From an uncultured bacterium (lineage in GTDB: Bacteria; Patescibacteriota; Minisyncoccia; Phycocordibacterales; Phycocordibacteraceae), in contig CALUBY010000026.1 of assembly GCA_943914435.1 (NCBI GenBank), positions 1-9,788 on the forward strand: 9,788 nucleotides of DNA, read 5' to 3'. The translations under genes were made by a program, and so were the position numbers. Each line of letters starts with the position of its first letter. The stretch's first letter is position 1. Positions 1-6,750 of this stretch are shown piece by piece. Under the pieces are notes generated by a model that was given only the letters and a program-made list of their open reading frames with translations, was not told the origin of the DNA and searched no databases.

Positions 1-44
1 TCCTAAGGATGAGGTTAGAGGTTCAAGTCCTCTCAGGGTCGCCA
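1..44 (+). tRNA. tRNA-Arg(CCT), 3' half only
   Basis: The window starts at base 33 (T) of a tRNA. The anticodon CCT at 2-4 is followed by AA and the 3' side of the anticodon stem (7-11). A five-base variable loop (12-16) comes next. The T stem 17-21 pairs perfectly with 29-33 around the loop TTCAAGT, the acceptor 3' strand is 34-40, the discriminator is G41, and the encoded CCA is 42-44. The CCTAAGG context matches bacterial tRNA-Arg(CCU) such as E. coli argW as I remember it. The 5' half lies outside the window, so I cannot tell an intact tRNA from a duplicated 3' fragment left by integration. The 3' ends of tRNA-Arg genes are common integration sites for islands and phages. Confidence 0.85.
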
Positions 45-56
45 GTTTTAAGTGTC

Positions 57-281
57 ACTTGCCCCAAACTTGCCCCAATTGGCCCCGAAGTTCGCTAAGT
101 TATTGTTCCTAGGGATGATTGAGCGTACTTCTTCCCCCTCCTAATTTCAAGCTCAGGGGGCAAGCAATCTGGGCAACACCCCTATCTCATTGTTTTTATT
201 GCCTACTGTGCAATATCAGGCAACCCTGAAGGTGTGCTCGATGCACCTTTAACCCCCTTCATGCACCCAAAGTTGCCCCAG
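57..281. repeat. Cluster of TTGCCC(C) motifs, candidate integrase arm-type sites
   Basis: Two perfect tandem copies of ACTTGCCCCAA lie at 57-67 and 68-78, followed by a partial copy TTGGCCCC at 79-86. CTTGCCCC recurs in inverted orientation at 157-164. A shorter inverted GTTGCCC lies at 171-177, and a forward GTTGCCCC at 272-279. Short repeats in both orientations just inside a tRNA 3' end are what arm-type sites of tyrosine recombinases look like. This reading is inference, because no integrase gene is present in the window. Confidence 0.5.
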
Positions 282-422
282 TTCTGTCCCAACATCGGGC
301 GTACCTAGCGCACTGGGTCGAACCCAGCACCGTCTGAGGCACCTTCCTAGGCACAAGCACAGATGCCGTTGCGTGGCTGTCTCAGTCGGCGCGAACGCTT
401 CTTGGCAATCTATGCAGGACGT

Positions 423-452
423 TTGACGGATGGGAATCCTGTGGGACAGACT
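423..452 (+). promoter_or_regulatory. Weak promoter candidate for the defence block
   Basis: TTGACG at 423-428 is a good -35 match. With an 18-base spacer the -10 would be CAGACT (447-452), which is only a 3/6 match. If real, the -10 lies inside the palindrome at 444-456, so a bound repressor would block polymerase directly. Transcription would start a short distance before the ATG at 483. No better promoter is visible closer to the gene. Confidence 0.25.
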
Positions 453-456
453 GTCC
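444..456. promoter_or_regulatory. Palindromic operator candidate for methyltransferase autoregulation
   Basis: GGACAGACTGTCC is a perfect inverted repeat: six-base arms at 444-449 and 451-456 around A450, equivalently GGACA/TGTCC half-sites with a three-base spacer. It ends 26 bases before the preferred start at 483. From memory, the SsoII methyltransferase represses its own gene through an N-terminal helix-turn-helix that binds an inverted repeat with GGACA and TGTCC half-sites. The adjacent gene encodes such an N-terminal domain. A further GGACA half-site is at 472-476. Binding is inferred from this resemblance. Confidence 0.55.
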
Positions 457-482
457 GCCATCGTTCCCAGCGGACAAGACCC

Positions 483-1736
483 ATGGCTGACGCTCTCCAA
501 CTGCTTCATCAAGCCCGTGAGCGCTTCACCCAGCAAGAGATTGCGGAGAGGTTGTCCATCACGCCTAAGACCATCAGCCGATGGGAGAACGGCCAGACCC
601 GTTGCCCAGAACTGGTCGCCCCTGCCCTCCAGGAAATGCTCCGAATGAGTAAACCCGCTGTTCCCACGCCTTCCTTCACCTTCATCGACCTGTTTGCGGG
701 CGTTGGCGGCATTCGCCTCGGATTTGAGCGAGCCGGTGGGCAGTGCGTCTTTACCAGTGAGTGGAACGACTTCTCCAAGAAGACTTATCTGGCCAACTTC
801 GGCGATGACCACCCGTTTGTGGGCGACATCACTCAAGTAAAGGCAAAGGCCATTCCTGACCACGATGTCCTGCTCGCGGGCTTCCCCTGCCAGCCCTTCT
901 CGATTGCTGGTGTGTCGAAAAAGAACGCCCTTGGCAGGCCCCATGGGTTTGACTGCGACACCCAAGGCACCCTTTTCTTCGACATCGAACGGATCATTGC
1001 CGAGAAGCGCCCCAAGGCCTTCCTGCTTGAGAACGTCAAGAACCTGATGAGCCATGACAAGGGCAACACCTTCAGGGTCATCAAGCAGGTGCTGGAAGAA
1101 AAGCTTGGGTACAAGATTTTCCCCAAGGTGGTCGATGGCAAGTCCTTCGTGCCCCAGCACCGTGAGCGCATCCTGATTGTCGGCTTCCGTGAGGACACCG
1201 ATTTCACTTGGGATGACTTGAAGCTTCCCAAGCAAGGCCCTGACATCACCTCCATCCTTCACCCTGAAGATGGCAGTGAGACGCCTGAAAAGCATTACAC
1301 CGAAGGCCCCAAGGCTTCTGTGGCTTCCAGGTACACCCTAACCCCCAATTTGTGGACGTACCTTCAGAACTACGCCGCAAAGCATAAGGCGGCCGGTAAT
1401 GGGTTCGGCTTCGGCCTTGTCACCCCTGGCAAGGACAGGTCCACCAGAACGCTGTCGGCTCGGTACTACAAGGATGGGTCCGAGATCCTGATTGATCGAG
1501 GCAAGAGGAAGCGCCCGCGTCGCCTTACCCCTCGTGAGTGCGCACGTCTCATGGGTTTTCCTGACAGCTTCGATATCCCTGTCAGTGACACCCAGGCCTA
1601 TAAGCAGTTCGGGAACAGTGTCGTTGTGCCCGTTATGGAAGCGGCCGCCAAGATCATGGCTCCTCACATCCTTGAGATGAAGGAGAGAGAAACAGGCGGG
1701 GTCACGCAACCACGGCTGACAAGCAAAGCGGCCTAA
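483..1736 (+). CDS. dcm: DNA (cytosine-5)-methyltransferase, Dcm-like, with N-terminal helix-turn-helix
   Basis: This protein transfers a methyl group from S-adenosylmethionine to carbon 5 of cytosine in duplex DNA. Taken from 483 it has 417 residues. Residues 15-40 form an XRE-like helix-turn-helix (QQEIAERLSITPKTISRWE). Catalytic motifs follow in family order: FIDLFAGVGG (67-76), GFPCQPFS with catalytic Cys136, LLENV (181-185), QHRER (225-229), and near the C-terminus RRLTPRECARLMGF and QFGNSVVVPV. The target-recognition part (GNGFGFG, TRTLSARYYKDG, EILIDRG) closely resembles E. coli Dcm as I recall it, so CCWGG is the likely target; a relaxed CCNGG target as in SsoII is the alternative. 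ATG 483 is preferred over ATG 363: the helix-turn-helix begins just after it, and the upstream 40 residues look non-coding and would span the operator candidate. No strong ribosome site precedes it. The stop overlaps the next start. Confidence 0.93.
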   Translation: MADALQLLHQARERFTQQEIAERLSITPKTISRWENGQTRCPELVAPALQEMLRMSKPAVPTPSFTFIDLFAGVGGIRLGFERAGGQCVFTSEWNDFSKKTYLANFGDDHPFVGDITQVKAKAIPDHDVLLAGFPCQPFSIAGVSKKNALGRPHGFDCDTQGTLFFDIERIIAEKRPKAFLLENVKNLMSHDKGNTFRVIKQVLEEKLGYKIFPKVVDGKSFVPQHRERILIVGFREDTDFTWDDLKLPKQGPDITSILHPEDGSETPEKHYTEGPKASVASRYTLTPNLWTYLQNYAAKHKAAGNGFGFGLVTPGKDRSTRTLSARYYKDGSEILIDRGKRKRPRRLTPRECARLMGFPDSFDIPVSDTQAYKQFGNSVVVPVMEAAAKIMAPHILEMKERETGGVTQPRLTSKAA

Positions 1737-2146
1737 TGGCGGACATCGTATCCAAGGAGAAGCGAAGCCAGATGATGTCTGGCATTCGCTCCAAGGATAC
1801 GAAGCCAGAGTTGCGCGTCCGGTCCTTCCTGCATCGGAAAGGATTGCGATACAAGCTCCACGAAAAGCTCCCTGGCAAGCCAGATCTTGTCTTCCCCAAG
1901 TACAAGACAGTCTTGTTCGTGCACGGATGCTTCTGGCATCGCCACACGGACTGTCGCTACTGCACAACGCCACAGACTAACCCTGATTTCTGGGCCAAGA
2001 AGTTCGCTTCCAATGTGGAGCGTGATCAGCGTGCGACAGCTCAACTTGAAGAGATGGGCTTTCGGGTGCTGCTGGCTTGGGAGTGCTCGCTATCTGACGC
2101 AGAGCTAGAACGCTTGGCTGCTACAATCCTGGGCACGTCTTCATAG
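1736..2146 (+). CDS. vsr: Very short patch repair endonuclease (Vsr)
   Basis: Vsr nicks DNA 5' of the T in T:G mismatches that arise when 5-methylcytosine deaminates, starting very short patch repair at Dcm sites. The 136-residue protein keeps the family layout. Asp50 in LPGKPDL is the equivalent of catalytic Asp51 in E. coli. HGCFWH (63-68) carries the conserved His63 and His68. NVERD ends at Asp97, and WEC ends at Cys117. Cys65, His70, Cys73 and Cys117 are candidate ligands for the structural zinc. The start overlaps the methyltransferase stop as TAATG, so translation is probably coupled. The protein is slightly shorter than E. coli Vsr, mainly at the C-terminus. Its place directly after a C5 methylase is the normal one and supports the modified base being 5-methylcytosine. 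Confidence 0.95.
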   Translation: MADIVSKEKRSQMMSGIRSKDTKPELRVRSFLHRKGLRYKLHEKLPGKPDLVFPKYKTVLFVHGCFWHRHTDCRYCTTPQTNPDFWAKKFASNVERDQRATAQLEEMGFRVLLAWECSLSDAELERLAATILGTSS

Positions 2147-2158
2147 GGGAGTAAGACG

Positions 2159-3562
2159 ATGCTTGGAAGCAACCCCGACGCATGGCTGTCGGAGATCGAC
2201 TTGGACACTGTGCTTGCCATGATGCAAGCCAATGGCGTGACTGAGCTTCTGTACAAGGTCTTGCCTCAGAACGCCAACTCCAAGAACCAGGTCTACTTGG
2301 GTGGTAAAGACCCCTCCCAGTTCGCCAAGCTTCCAACAGGCGAGATGACAGCTCATGTGTCGGTGTCCCAGAAGAAAGGGACACAGGAGGCTGTCTTTCG
2401 GGCTGACTTGGATTTCTATTGGCTGACAAGTGAAGCGCACTTGGCGCATGCACCCAACGCCAAGATGATCTTCTATCCCCAGTACCCAGAAGTGCGCTTC
2501 TCAGGCTTCCTGCGGGGCTGCAGGCAGGCTCCGTCAGTCTTGTGGTCTAAGGAACAGCGTGGCACTGAGGCAGGTCGCATCCTTCTTCTTGGCGTTGGTA
2601 ATGATCGAAAGATCATCGGGCTGACGCTCCCCCCAGAAGCCCCTGCCACCAAGCAAATCCTTGCAGAACAACACCAGCACGCCACCTATGAAGTGTTTGG
2701 TGTGTTGCCTCTTGCTGGGCAACCTCAAGGTGATGGCTTGGATGAACTGTTGCATCGGCTGTGCATGATCGCAGGCATGGGCTATGTCAAATCGCATCGC
2801 CTCGACAAAAATGGCAAGGTCGTTGATTGCCTTGCCCCCAACTGCAATGGCAACACTCTGGAAGCCTTGCTAGGAATCCAGTCCAATGGCATCTCCAAGC
2901 CAGACTTCATGGGCTGGGAGGTCAAGGCAAGACAAGTACCCAATGTGTTGGGCAACTACGCCTCCGTTGTCACCCTGTTTACGCCTGAACCGACCTTGGG
3001 CAAGTACGCCGAAGATGGCATCGTCTCCTACATTAAGGAGTACGGCTATCCCGACAAGAACGGCGTCGGTGATCGATTGAATGTCGGTGGGACCTATCGG
3101 GCCAATGCCGTGGCCCATAAGGACACACGTTTACGGATGGTGATGGATGGATATGACCCAGGAAGCAAGTCATTCAATCCCGCAGGCGCTGTGCTACTCC
3201 TAGACGACACAGACAATGTGGCCGCTGGCTGGACATTCTCCAAGCTCATGGACCACTGGAAGGTCAAGCATGCTCAAGCTGCTTATGTGCCCTGTCAGAA
3301 GGAGGATCTTCCCTTCCGTCAGTACCGCTATGGCACCCAAATCTTGTTGGGCAAGGGTGCTCGCTTCATGAACTTTCTAAGCGCGATGGAGCGTGGATTT
3401 GTTTACTACGACCCTGGCATCAAGCTTGAGGGTGTATCGACTGAAAAGCCCTCTTGGAAGAAGCGCTCACAGTTTAGAGTGAACAGCAACTTCTTGGGCA
3501 CACTCTATGACACCACCTGTGTCATTGATGCTTGTGCTCCCAATCGATCACTTCTTCCTTGA
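2159..3562 (+). CDS. MvaI/BcnI-family restriction endonuclease with an extra N-terminal domain
   Basis: This is probably the restriction enzyme of the locus, cutting unmethylated CCWGG or a related site. The C-terminal half (about residues 195-467) contains GNTLEALLG and PDFMGWEVK. These give Glu235, Asp249, Glu254 and Lys256, with exactly the spacing (14, 5, 2) of the MvaI active site Glu36-Asp50-Glu55-Lys57 as I remember it. MvaI itself has about 246 residues; this protein has 467. The first roughly 170 residues show a loose resemblance to the EcoRII effector domain (WLSEI, NQVYLGG, MTAHVS), which would make the protein a chimera of two different CCWGG recognisers. That part is inference by eye. 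A good ribosome site (GGGGAG, 2146-2151) precedes the ATG, 12 bases after vsr. From memory, MvaI itself pairs with an N4-cytosine methylase, so pairing here with a C5 enzyme and Vsr is a different arrangement. Exact specificity (W or S at the centre) cannot be read from the sequence. Confidence 0.85.
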   Translation: MLGSNPDAWLSEIDLDTVLAMMQANGVTELLYKVLPQNANSKNQVYLGGKDPSQFAKLPTGEMTAHVSVSQKKGTQEAVFRADLDFYWLTSEAHLAHAPNAKMIFYPQYPEVRFSGFLRGCRQAPSVLWSKEQRGTEAGRILLLGVGNDRKIIGLTLPPEAPATKQILAEQHQHATYEVFGVLPLAGQPQGDGLDELLHRLCMIAGMGYVKSHRLDKNGKVVDCLAPNCNGNTLEALLGIQSNGISKPDFMGWEVKARQVPNVLGNYASVVTLFTPEPTLGKYAEDGIVSYIKEYGYPDKNGVGDRLNVGGTYRANAVAHKDTRLRMVMDGYDPGSKSFNPAGAVLLLDDTDNVAAGWTFSKLMDHWKVKHAQAAYVPCQKEDLPFRQYRYGTQILLGKGARFMNFLSAMERGFVYYDPGIKLEGVSTEKPSWKKRSQFRVNSNFLGTLYDTTCVIDACAPNRSLLP

Positions 3563-3587
3563 CTATAACTACGCCTGAACATATCTA
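3559..3587 (+). promoter_or_regulatory. Possible internal promoter before the PLD-like gene
   Basis: TTGACT (3559-3564) overlaps the stop codon of the endonuclease gene and is followed after 17 bases by TATCTA (3582-3587). This is in the 55-base gap, the longest one inside the defence block. It would let the downstream three genes be expressed apart from the restriction-modification genes. The -10 matches the consensus at only three positions. Confidence 0.3.
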
Positions 3588-3617
3588 AGCCCAATAGGAG
3601 CGCCACGGGGGGAGCTC

Positions 3618-4985
3618 ATGGAATTTGTTGGCAAACCACTTACAGGCTCAATGCTCATCAATGTGAGCCGAGCTGCACTGGATGACTGCACAGAGATCAA
3701 AGTCGCCATCCCCTACGCAGAGCATGGCACGAACGAGATCCTCTTGTTCGATGAGTGCAAGCGTGCTGGCAAGAAGCTGACGTTTTACGGACGCGACGAT
3801 GGATCAACTCCGATCGCCATTCCTGTCCTTGAGTGGTTTCTTAAGCACAAAAGCCCCAATCTTTCTTGCCGCCTGGTGCCTCACTGGCTTCACGCCAAGG
3901 TCATTTGGTGGGTGGATTGTGGGTTGTACATTGGATCCGCCAACCTCACTGACAGGGCATGGTTCAAGAACTTTGAAGCTGGACTTTTCCTTACACATGC
4001 CGAGCTTGAACAAGCGGGACTTACCCTTGAACTAGAGGAGTTCTTCAACGGCCTTGATGAGCGATCCTCCGATTTGAGACTGGAGCATCTCGAATTCCAC
4101 ATTGGCATGGAGGCAAAACGAAAGAAGCTTCTTGAACAACTACGCAAGCTTGAGCAGGAGGGGGAAGACAGCCACCCTGATCTTAAAAACAAGCATTCCC
4201 CAATCAGTGTTGATACACGCAAGAGTATTCAACGACACAATGACCGTTTCCGTGCGGAGTGGAATGAAACACTTCAAAAGATCCGCACGATCTCTGACAG
4301 GGCGTCCCTCCCAGAGAACCGGCCACACTGGATCAAAGGGGATGTCTCAAGTGGCGTCCAAGGTGATCAGTTCCTTCATGCGTACTATTACAAATATGTA
4401 AAGCCTCACACGGAGAGGAACGCATATCTTCGTGAGTACGAGAAGCATAAAAAGAACCCTGAAGCCGCGCTGTCTCAGGCATTGGCATGGTGGAAGCAAG
4501 CAGACTATGACTACGAGCACGAGAACTACGCCGTGCACGAACGCTCAACGAAATTGCGCGAGTTCTTGGCTAAGGGACGCATCAAGAGTCTGACGCAACA
4601 GGAATGGGTGGACACGATCTCGCTCGTGTACGCCTTTGGGGATCACGCAAGCAAGATCGAAAACGCAGAGCTCGGCCTTGGTTCCGATCCAGGCAGTGAA
4701 GCCAAGTCACTCCGTCTTGCTGAGATCCTTTTCACGCAAGGCACCCTAAGTGGAGCGATGTCTGCTCCGGAGGTGCTTGACTACGTGATATGGGGACCTG
4801 GTGAGGTCGCTGACCGCATCTGGACAGCAAGCCACAACCGCGACTACAAGCTCCGCCACATGGGTCAAAACATCTATGGGGAAATTGTAGGCTGGGCGCG
4901 ACCAGATGACTTCCCTCCCCGCAACTCACGTTCGTCCAAAGCTCTTCGTTGTCTCGGCTATGAAGTGATGGTTTACGGCGGATAG
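3618..4985 (+). CDS. Phospholipase-D-like (HKD) protein, probable nuclease
   Basis: The 455-residue protein has one PLD-type active-site motif in its N-terminal quarter: HAK (His92, Lys94), GSANLT (106-111) with Asn109, and Glu120 in KNFEAG. Enzymes of this fold cleave phosphodiesters; one-motif members such as the BfiI nuclease act as dimers. Here the usual HxKx4D spacing has Val99 at the aspartate position, with Asp100 one residue later. No signal peptide or membrane segment is seen, which argues against a secreted phospholipase and for a cytoplasmic nuclease. The middle (about 125-240) is charged and helical. The C-terminus ends in a conserved-looking PPRNSRSSKALRCLGYEV segment whose role I do not know. 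A very purine-rich ribosome site (GGGGGGAG, 3607-3614) precedes the start. Its position between a restriction enzyme and a membrane protein suggests a defence effector. The substrate is unknown. Confidence 0.8.
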   Translation: MEFVGKPLTGSMLINVSRAALDDCTEIKVAIPYAEHGTNEILLFDECKRAGKKLTFYGRDDGSTPIAIPVLEWFLKHKSPNLSCRLVPHWLHAKVIWWVDCGLYIGSANLTDRAWFKNFEAGLFLTHAELEQAGLTLELEEFFNGLDERSSDLRLEHLEFHIGMEAKRKKLLEQLRKLEQEGEDSHPDLKNKHSPISVDTRKSIQRHNDRFRAEWNETLQKIRTISDRASLPENRPHWIKGDVSSGVQGDQFLHAYYYKYVKPHTERNAYLREYEKHKKNPEAALSQALAWWKQADYDYEHENYAVHERSTKLREFLAKGRIKSLTQQEWVDTISLVYAFGDHASKIENAELGLGSDPGSEAKSLRLAEILFTQGTLSGAMSAPEVLDYVIWGPGEVADRIWTASHNRDYKLRHMGQNIYGEIVGWARPDDFPPRNSRSSKALRCLGYEVMVYGG

Positions 4986-4995
4986 GACATCACCA

Positions 4996-6189
4996 ATGAG
5001 CGCATCTATCGAGCTGCCCTCACCCATCAGCTTCCCGCTTTGGGGATCTGACGAAGAGGTTACGTTCAACACTGTTGCTGACGTTATTGACTGGGCTCGA
5101 AATCAGGATGAAGCGTGGATAGACATCTCTACCCCTATTGGCACATTGGCACAGACGTGGAACGTTCATCGATCTCATGCCAAGAGAGTTCTCGAGCTGG
5201 CTGACCAGATAATCGAAAAGAGCCACGAGAATGACATTGCCCAACTAGATGTCGCCTCAAGCCAAGTTGATCAAAGCCACATGCAGCTTCACAAGCTGCT
5301 AAGTCAGTACGCAAATGGCAACTTGATTAGCACTGCTCATCCCCAGTTTTTCTTGATCCAAGCAGTCGCTGAAGCCGACCCAAGCTCAGCTGTTGTGCTT
5401 CTCACTGCGTGTCTATCTGGTGGACACGAAAAGCTCACCCAGCTAAAGCGGTTGGATGCGATTACGCGTGTTGGAGCTGCCGTCGCACAACTAGATAGCT
5501 CCCGCAAAAAAACGATCAAATCACTAAGAGCCGAGTTGAGCTCTCTCAAAAAGCGCGCGGAAAATGACTTAAATGAGATACGCGCAACACTTGCCGAGCA
5601 GAAAGCACAATCGTTGAGCCATGATGAGCAGCATAAAGCTCTCATTGACACACTTAATCAGAACTGGGAAGAGACATTCAGGAAATACAACAGTGAGTGG
5701 CATGACTTAAAACACGTCTACGACGAGAAACTCGCGCTTTTAGCTCCGACAGAGTACTGGCGTACACGATCAGTTGTACACAACAAAAAGGCAAGGAATT
5801 ACGCCATCGCCTTTAGCCTAGCGCTCGCACTGATGGTGGCTGCCTTTCTCTTGTTCGGCATCAAGCATTTAGGTGATCCTGCCACGGGCTCGGTTGTATT
5901 GACATTGCTTCCTGTGCTTATACCAGCCTTTGCCGCTGTGTGGATTCTCCGCATATTGGGCCGCTTATTGTCTGAGAACTTGAAGATTTCGCAAGACGCC
6001 CATGAGCGAGAGACGCTCGTTAAGACCTTCCTGGCGTTGATGCGGGATGACACTACTGGCAAGTCTGTCGTGACTGACGATGACAGGACCCTTATTCTCC
6101 ACGCCCTCTTCCGACAATCCACGGTGACTGCTGTGGATGATGCCCCTCCGCTCCACTGGCTTGAAGCGTTCCGGCGAAGCAAACCTTAG
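4996..6189 (+). CDS. Coiled-coil protein with two C-terminal membrane segments (DUF6161-like)
   Basis: The 397-residue protein has no signal peptide. Residues 1-75 look globular. Residues 160-250 are rich in Lys, Glu and Leu with a long predicted coiled coil. Two hydrophobic segments follow at about 269-289 and 298-322, separated by a short GDPATG turn, so both ends should be on the same side of the inner membrane, most likely in the cytoplasm. The tail contains ERETLVKTFLALMRD, TDDDRTLILHALFR and a DDAPP motif. This tail and the preceding PTEYWRTR resemble proteins labelled DUF6161 as I remember them; the family assignment needs a profile search. The start lies 10 bases after the PLD gene, with AGGA at 4984-4987 overlapping that gene's stop, which suggests co-translation. 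A role as membrane sensor or anchor for the PLD protein is plausible but unproven. Confidence 0.75.
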   Translation: MSASIELPSPISFPLWGSDEEVTFNTVADVIDWARNQDEAWIDISTPIGTLAQTWNVHRSHAKRVLELADQIIEKSHENDIAQLDVASSQVDQSHMQLHKLLSQYANGNLISTAHPQFFLIQAVAEADPSSAVVLLTACLSGGHEKLTQLKRLDAITRVGAAVAQLDSSRKKTIKSLRAELSSLKKRAENDLNEIRATLAEQKAQSLSHDEQHKALIDTLNQNWEETFRKYNSEWHDLKHVYDEKLALLAPTEYWRTRSVVHNKKARNYAIAFSLALALMVAAFLLFGIKHLGDPATGSVVLTLLPVLIPAFAAVWILRILGRLLSENLKISQDAHERETLVKTFLALMRDDTTGKSVVTDDDRTLILHALFRQSTVTAVDDAPPLHWLEAFRRSKP

Positions 6190-6191
6190 CG

Positions 6192-6698
6192 ATGACTACT
6201 ACAACTTTGGAAGAGCTACGAGCCGCTTGGCCCGGCCGCATCACGCTAAGAGCTGATGAAGTGGCCTTGGTGTTGCGTGGCAAGCAGACTAAGAAGGTGG
6301 TGGAGCGCATCAGAGGCAACATGAAGGCAGGTGCCTATGGGGAAGGCGCACGGAAGGTTGATGGGGTCTGGCAACTACCCTTGACCGATTTGGCCAATGT
6401 CATCTCCCCTCCTCCACCAGAACCCATGCCTGTGGAGGTAGAACTACCTAAGCGAACAAGACGACGTAGCCAGATTGGCCCAAGGCTTACGTTTGTTATG
6501 CAGGCTCGCTTCTGGGCTTCTGTTTTGAACGCTATGGGTGAGCCTGAGGCCGAGACGCTTTCCCATGAGTCCGAAGAAGTGCTTGAGACGCTGAGAGCAG
6601 AGAAGCGAGCCTTCGACGCCAAAAGACTGAAGACATTGCTTTTTACTGAATTGGGGGACCTAAGCGACAAGAAAAGGGAAGACCCAGGCAGCATTTGA
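6192..6698 (+). CDS. Small basic protein with a possible winged-helix DNA-binding domain
   Basis: I do not recognise this 168-residue protein firmly. Residues 14-72 (ITLRADEVALVLRG, then VWQLPLTDLANVI) have the layout of an excisionase/AlpA-like or other short winged-helix domain: a helix-turn-helix followed by a hairpin that ends in a domain-closing helix. A proline-rich linker (about 73-83) and a basic patch KRTRRR follow, then a helical segment with FWASVLNAMGEP and a highly charged C-terminus. It starts 2 bases after the membrane-protein stop with no clear ribosome site, so it probably depends on translation of that gene. It could regulate the block or be a third component of the PLD/membrane module. 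The last codon overlaps TTGACA (6695-6700), discussed among the rejected promoters. Confidence 0.7.
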   Translation: MTTTTLEELRAAWPGRITLRADEVALVLRGKQTKKVVERIRGNMKAGAYGEGARKVDGVWQLPLTDLANVISPPPPEPMPVEVELPKRTRRRSQIGPRLTFVMQARFWASVLNAMGEPEAETLSHESEEVLETLRAEKRAFDAKRLKTLLFTELGDLSDKKREDPGSI

Positions 6699-6750
6699 CA
6701 GAAAGCCCGGCTATAGTCGAACGCCCAACGAGGGGAATTGAGAAGAACTT

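Larger units (their letters stand above)
45..482. other. Intergenic region between the tRNA and the methyltransferase gene
   Basis: I see no convincing gene here. The + frame is open from 363 into the methyltransferase, but the part before 483 encodes an arginine-rich stretch unlike any known domain. The region holds the TTGCCC(C) repeats, a weak inverted repeat CCCCCT (134-139) / AGGGGG (155-160) with a 15-base loop and no T-tract, and the GGACA/TGTCC palindrome at 444-456. A long reverse-strand reading frame across 249-1295 is the antisense of the methyltransferase gene and matches nothing. Confidence 0.6.

Noticed and set aside
57..86. CRISPR-like repeats
   Set aside because: The repeats are 11 bases, directly adjacent, with no spacers and no cas genes.
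134..160. CCCCCT/AGGGGG inverted repeat as a terminator for the tRNA
   Set aside because: The stem is only six pairs with a 15-base loop and no T-tract follows.
363..482. Earlier ATG start for the methyltransferase
   Set aside because: The added 40 residues are arginine-rich with no domain character, no ribosome site precedes 363, and the extension would place the operator candidate inside the gene.
249..1295. Long reverse-strand open frame of 348 codons opposite the methyltransferase gene
   Set aside because: It matches no family I know and lies antisense to a gene with all catalytic motifs. It is a by-product of codon bias on the + strand.
6695..6717. TTGACA followed by TATAGT as a promoter for the secreted protein
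   Set aside because: Both hexamers are good but only 11 bases separate them, too short for sigma-70. No alternative -35 lies 16-18 bases before TATAGT.
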